From NCBI RefSeq assembly GCF_017114985.1, contig NZ_JABXKP010000039.1:128263-192262 (forward strand): 64,000 nt of DNA, read 5' to 3'. Made by a program: the position numbers and the translations under genes. Origin of the DNA: Nostoc sp. JL33. Lineage in GTDB: Bacteria; Cyanobacteriota; Cyanobacteriia; Cyanobacteriales; Nostocaceae. Position 1 is the first letter of the stretch, and each line of letters opens with the position of its first letter. Positions 61,479 to 64,000 of the stretch are shown piece after piece. The notes under the pieces were generated by a model, which was given only the letters and a program-made list of their open reading frames with translations, ran no database searches and was not told where the DNA came from.

Positions 61479-62660
61479 ATGCTATATAGACGATTTGGAC
61501 GCACAGAATTACAGATGCCAGTGTTTTCCTGCGGTGGCATGAGATATCAGTTCAAATGGGAGGATGTTCCCAATAATGAAATTCCTGCTGATAACCAGGC
61601 GAATCTAGAAGCCACTATTAGAAGGGCAGTGGAAGTTGGGATTAATCATATTGAAACTGCCCGTGGTTATGGTACTTCCGAAATGCAATTGGGGAGAATA
61701 TTGCCCAAGTTTCCCCGCGAAAAGTTGATCGTTCAAACTAAAATCAACCCACAGGCAGATGCTAAAGAATTTCGTGAGACATTTGAAAAATCACTAAGAA
61801 ATCTCCAGTTAGATTACGTTGATTTGCTGGGGTTGCACGGGATTAATCATCCTGAGTCATTAGACTACAGCATCCGTCCTGGTGGCTGTTTAGAAGTAGC
61901 CCAGCAGTTGCAAGCTGAGGGAAAAGTTAGATTTATTGGCTTTTCTACACACGGATCAACAGATACGATTGTGCAGACAATTAATACCAATCAATTTGAT
62001 TATGTGAACCTGCACTGGTACTACATTAATCAATGGAATTGGGCGGCAATTGAAGCAGCTAAACGCCATGATATGGGGGTGTTTATCATTAGCCCATCTA
62101 ATAAAGGAGGTTTGTTGTATGAACCTCCACAAAAATTAGTCAATCTTTGCGCCCCTTTGAGTCCAATGGTGTTTAATGATTTGTTTTGTTTGAGTCATCA
62201 AGAGGTGCATACCCTGAGCTTGGGAGCAGCAAAACCAGAAGATTTTGATGAACATCTGAAGACTTTAGAATTAGTAGATCATGCATCGTCAATTTTGCCA
62301 CCAATTTTAGCAAGGTTGGAATCAGAAGCGATCGCTACTTTGGGAGAAGATTGGGTAAAATCCTGGCAGACAAATCTACCAACCTTTGAGGAAACCCCTG
62401 GTGAGGTAAATATTCGGGTGATTTTGTGGCTGCGAAATCTAGCGATCGCCTACAATCTGGTAGACTATGGCAAAATGCGCTACAACCTGCTTGGCAATGG
62501 CAGCCACTGGTTCCCCGGCAATAAAGCTGATCGACTAGATGAATTAAACTTGCGCCAATGTCTCGCCGGCAATCCCCACGCTGATAAAATCCCCCAACTT
62601 CTGGAACAAGCCCATCAGATGTTGGCGGGTGCAGAGGTGAAACGATTGTCTCAAAGTTGA
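61479..62660 (+). CDS. aldo/keto reductase, long cyanobacterial form
   Basis: This 393-residue TIM-barrel reductase starts MLYRRFGRTELQMPVFSCGG. Of the usual tetrad, Tyr (GYG), Lys (VQTKIN) and His (LGLHGIN) are visible, but the Asp position reads IETARGYG, a Glu. The C-terminal 130 residues (from LCAPLSPMVFNDLFCLSHQE) form a helical domain beyond the barrel, lacking the four-cysteine ferredoxin-like motif of some relatives. Substrate unknown. It is 400 bases after the NRPS gene on the same strand, too far to assume a joint transcript. The Asp-to-Glu change may be a family trait. Confidence 0.82.
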   Translation: MLYRRFGRTELQMPVFSCGGMRYQFKWEDVPNNEIPADNQANLEATIRRAVEVGINHIETARGYGTSEMQLGRILPKFPREKLIVQTKINPQADAKEFRETFEKSLRNLQLDYVDLLGLHGINHPESLDYSIRPGGCLEVAQQLQAEGKVRFIGFSTHGSTDTIVQTINTNQFDYVNLHWYYINQWNWAAIEAAKRHDMGVFIISPSNKGGLLYEPPQKLVNLCAPLSPMVFNDLFCLSHQEVHTLSLGAAKPEDFDEHLKTLELVDHASSILPPILARLESEAIATLGEDWVKSWQTNLPTFEETPGEVNIRVILWLRNLAIAYNLVDYGKMRYNLLGNGSHWFPGNKADRLDELNLRQCLAGNPHADKIPQLLEQAHQMLAGAEVKRLSQS

Positions 62661-62714
62661 CAATTTGCATAAATAGGGCATTTGGCACAGTGGATGGAAA
62701 AGAATAAACATTAC

Positions 62715-62998
62715 CCCACCCTAACCCTCCCCGATATATTGGAGAGGGAACTGGATTTCCTGTTTCCTCCCAATACATCGGGGGGATTAAGGGGGGTAAT
62801 TGGACTTGTGTGTACACCGTAGGGGGGAGAGGAATGGAAGCGGGGTTTCAAGAATAAGTCGCAGATCGGATTAATTCTCAATGCCCAATGCCCAATGCCC
62901 AATCCCCCATCCCCAATGCCCAATGCCCAATACTAAGCTGTTCCACATTTAACTTGCTCCCATTAGGGCGGGCTTTCCGGCCCACCCCACAAGAGTTA
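62715..62998. repeat. intergenic repeat cluster
   Basis: The cluster includes a fold-back of CCTAACCCTCCCCGATATAT with ATACATCGGGGGGATTAAGG (62715-62795), the second copy of the GTGTACACCGTAG repeat (62802-62822), ATGCCCA heptamers (62880-62931) and a GGGCGGGCTTTCCGGCCCAC element (62967-62994) matching 10603-10631. There is no gene in the 62661-63035 gap. Confidence 0.8.
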
Positions 62999-63035
62999 GG
63001 TTTAATTAGGTTATGCAATTTAGATGTTTTTCAGC

Positions 63036-64000
63036 TTACTCAGATTTTTTCGTCTCTGCTGATTTACTTGCCTTCGGTACGACTAGCACCTTATCAACGC
63101 GATTACCATCCATATCCATCACTTCAATTCGCATACTTTGCCATTCAAAATAATCTGCTGCGGCGGGAATCCGACCTAAATGGGTGATCACAAAACCGCC
63201 TAAAGTTTGATAACTACCGCGTTCATCAGATTCCCACTCTTCCATACCGAAAAGTTCCAAAAACTCCTCTACAGGCAACATCCCATCCAAAAGCCAGGAA
63301 CCATCTTCGCGTTGTACAGCTTGTGGTTGATCTTGCCCATCTGTGGAAGGAACATCACCCACGATTTCGCTCATGATGTCGTTGAGAGTGACTAATCCTT
63401 GAATCACACCGTATTCATCGACTACCAACGCCATATGAGTGATGGTTTGTTTGAACAATTCCAAAACTTTCAAACCACGGGTGCTTTCTGGCACAAATAC
63501 GGGCTGTCGCAATCCCACTGTCAAGTCTAGCGGTTCCCCTCGGAAACTCCTGGCTAATAAGTCGGTGACAGGGATAACACCCAGCACATTGTCAAGTCCT
63601 CCCTGACAAATTGGATACCGAGAATAGGCACTATCAACCATTTTTTGACGATTTTCTTCGGCAGAGTCGTCTAAGTCTAGCCAGACAATATCCGGGCGGG
63701 GTGTCATTAAGTAGCTGACAGGGCGATCGCCTAAACGAAAGACTCGCTCTACCATATCCTGTTCGGCTTCCTCAAAGGTTCCCGCCTCGGTGCCTTGCTC
63801 AATTAAGATTTTAATTTCTTCTTCGGTGACTTGCGGCTCGGTAGAAGCTGTAATTCCCAGTAATCGCAGGATTAAATCTGTAGAAGCGCTTAAGAGAAAG
63901 ACTACTGGAGAAGCGATCGCCGCCAAGGCTTGCATCGGAATAGCTACAATTGATGCAATCTTTTCTGGGTTGTTTAATGCCAGACGCTTTGGTACTAATT
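63036..64000 (-). CDS. CNNM/CorC-type hemolysin-family protein, 5' end outside window
   Basis: The frame is open to the window edge; an ATG at 63935 is internal, since the upstream codons read LVPKRLALNNPEKIASIVAI, the end of the DUF21 (CNNM) membrane domain. Next come a hydrophobic helix (SPVVFLLSASTDLILRLLG), the connecting TEEEIKILIEQGTEAGTFEE, and two CBS domains (MTPRPDIVWLDLDD... and ...HMALVVDEYGVIQGLVTLND). A CorC_HlyC domain follows (LDGMLPVEEFLELFGM, TLGGFVITHLGRIP). These proteins are implicated in magnesium or cobalt transport, with CBS domains sensing adenine nucleotides. About 320 residues are visible. The C-terminal Lys/Ser tail is ordinary. Confidence 0.9.
   Translation of the reverse strand, partial: LVPKRLALNNPEKIASIVAIPMQALAAIASPVVFLLSASTDLILRLLGITASTEPQVTEEEIKILIEQGTEAGTFEEAEQDMVERVFRLGDRPVSYLMTPRPDIVWLDLDDSAEENRQKMVDSAYSRYPICQGGLDNVLGVIPVTDLLARSFRGEPLDLTVGLRQPVFVPESTRGLKVLELFKQTITHMALVVDEYGVIQGLVTLNDIMSEIVGDVPSTDGQDQPQAVQREDGSWLLDGMLPVEEFLELFGMEEWESDERGSYQTLGGFVITHLGRIPAAADYFEWQSMRIEVMDMDGNRVDKVLVVPKASKSAETKKSE

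Noticed and set aside
62335-62817. Minus-strand ORF of 160 codons over the aldo/keto reductase end
   Set aside because: It is antisense to a clear gene and to intergenic repeats, with no domain features.
1-64000. tRNA, rRNA or a CRISPR array in the window
   Set aside because: I saw no cloverleaf with a CCA-proximal TTC loop, no rRNA-like stretch and no spaced 30-40-bp direct repeats; a covariance-model scan would settle it.

Overview
The window comes from a filamentous, Nostoc-like cyanobacterium. Three things point there: photosystem II psbY, the cyanobacterial nitrogen regulator ntcA and several cyanobacteria-only families (DUF3084, DUF3146, TIGR02652); the many GCGATCGC (HIP1) octamers; and the dense short tandem heptanucleotide repeats (ATTGGGC, GTTAGGA, ACTCCCC, TCATTTG types) and palindromic dispersed repeats typical of Nostocales intergenic DNA. 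Most of the window is ordinary chromosome, with an exopolysaccharide locus and an NRPS gene as the accessory part.

Layout. 0-5.4 kb: end of a DUF3685-like gene, a phytol/polyprenol kinase-like gene, a flavin disulfide-oxidoreductase relative, cobD-like threonine-phosphate decarboxylase and the HU gene. 5.9-8.0 kb: two decayed toxin-antitoxin-like modules (DUF433/DUF5615 and DUF2281/PIN) around an intact Uma2 gene. 8.1-13.4 kb: pilM-pilN-pilO-pilQ, the inner-membrane alignment complex and secretin of type IV pili. 13.5-24.3 kb: sugar-binding lipoprotein, folC, psbY (41 aa), a gamma-carbonic-anhydrase-like protein, TIGR02652, VOC protein, a two-module M16 peptidase, a seven-helix membrane protein resembling Pyr4/PaxB-type terpene cyclases, and map. 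24.5-34.3 kb: small secreted protein, a membrane protein whose C-terminus was cut at a MITE-like element, amidase, GNAT, aldo/keto reductase, small hypotheticals, YqgF-like nuclease and DUF3084 protein. 34.4-38.2 kb: ntcA with a perfect GTA-N8-TAC site upstream, divergent from fabI, then hisB and an ABC ATPase.

38.5-53.4 kb is a Wzx/Wzy-type exopolysaccharide locus. An SLBB/Wza-like export protein and a beta-helix protein lie on the plus strand. They converge, at a strong bidirectional terminator, on a minus-strand series: priming sugar transferase, flippase, glycosyltransferase, Wzy-like polymerase, two glycosyltransferases and a Wzc-like tyrosine autokinase. A family-2 glycosyltransferase remnant sits in this series. 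After about 1.7 kb without a clear gene comes a complete two-module NRPS (A-PCP-C-A-PCP-TE) whose second A domain carries a serine code, so the expected product is an X-Ser dipeptide or an oligomer or cycle of it. An aldo/keto reductase and a CBS-domain transporter cut by the window edge end the region.

A theme of the window is repeat DNA entering genes. Heptamer arrays supply an internal loop and the C-terminal tail of CobD, the last residues of FolC and a linker in the M16 peptidase. A second dispersed repeat enters the M16 peptidase in frame. A 60-bp tandem duplication extends the N-terminus of PilM. The best candidates for under-described biology are the orphan membrane terpene-cyclase-like gene, the X-Ser NRPS and these repeat-derived protein segments.
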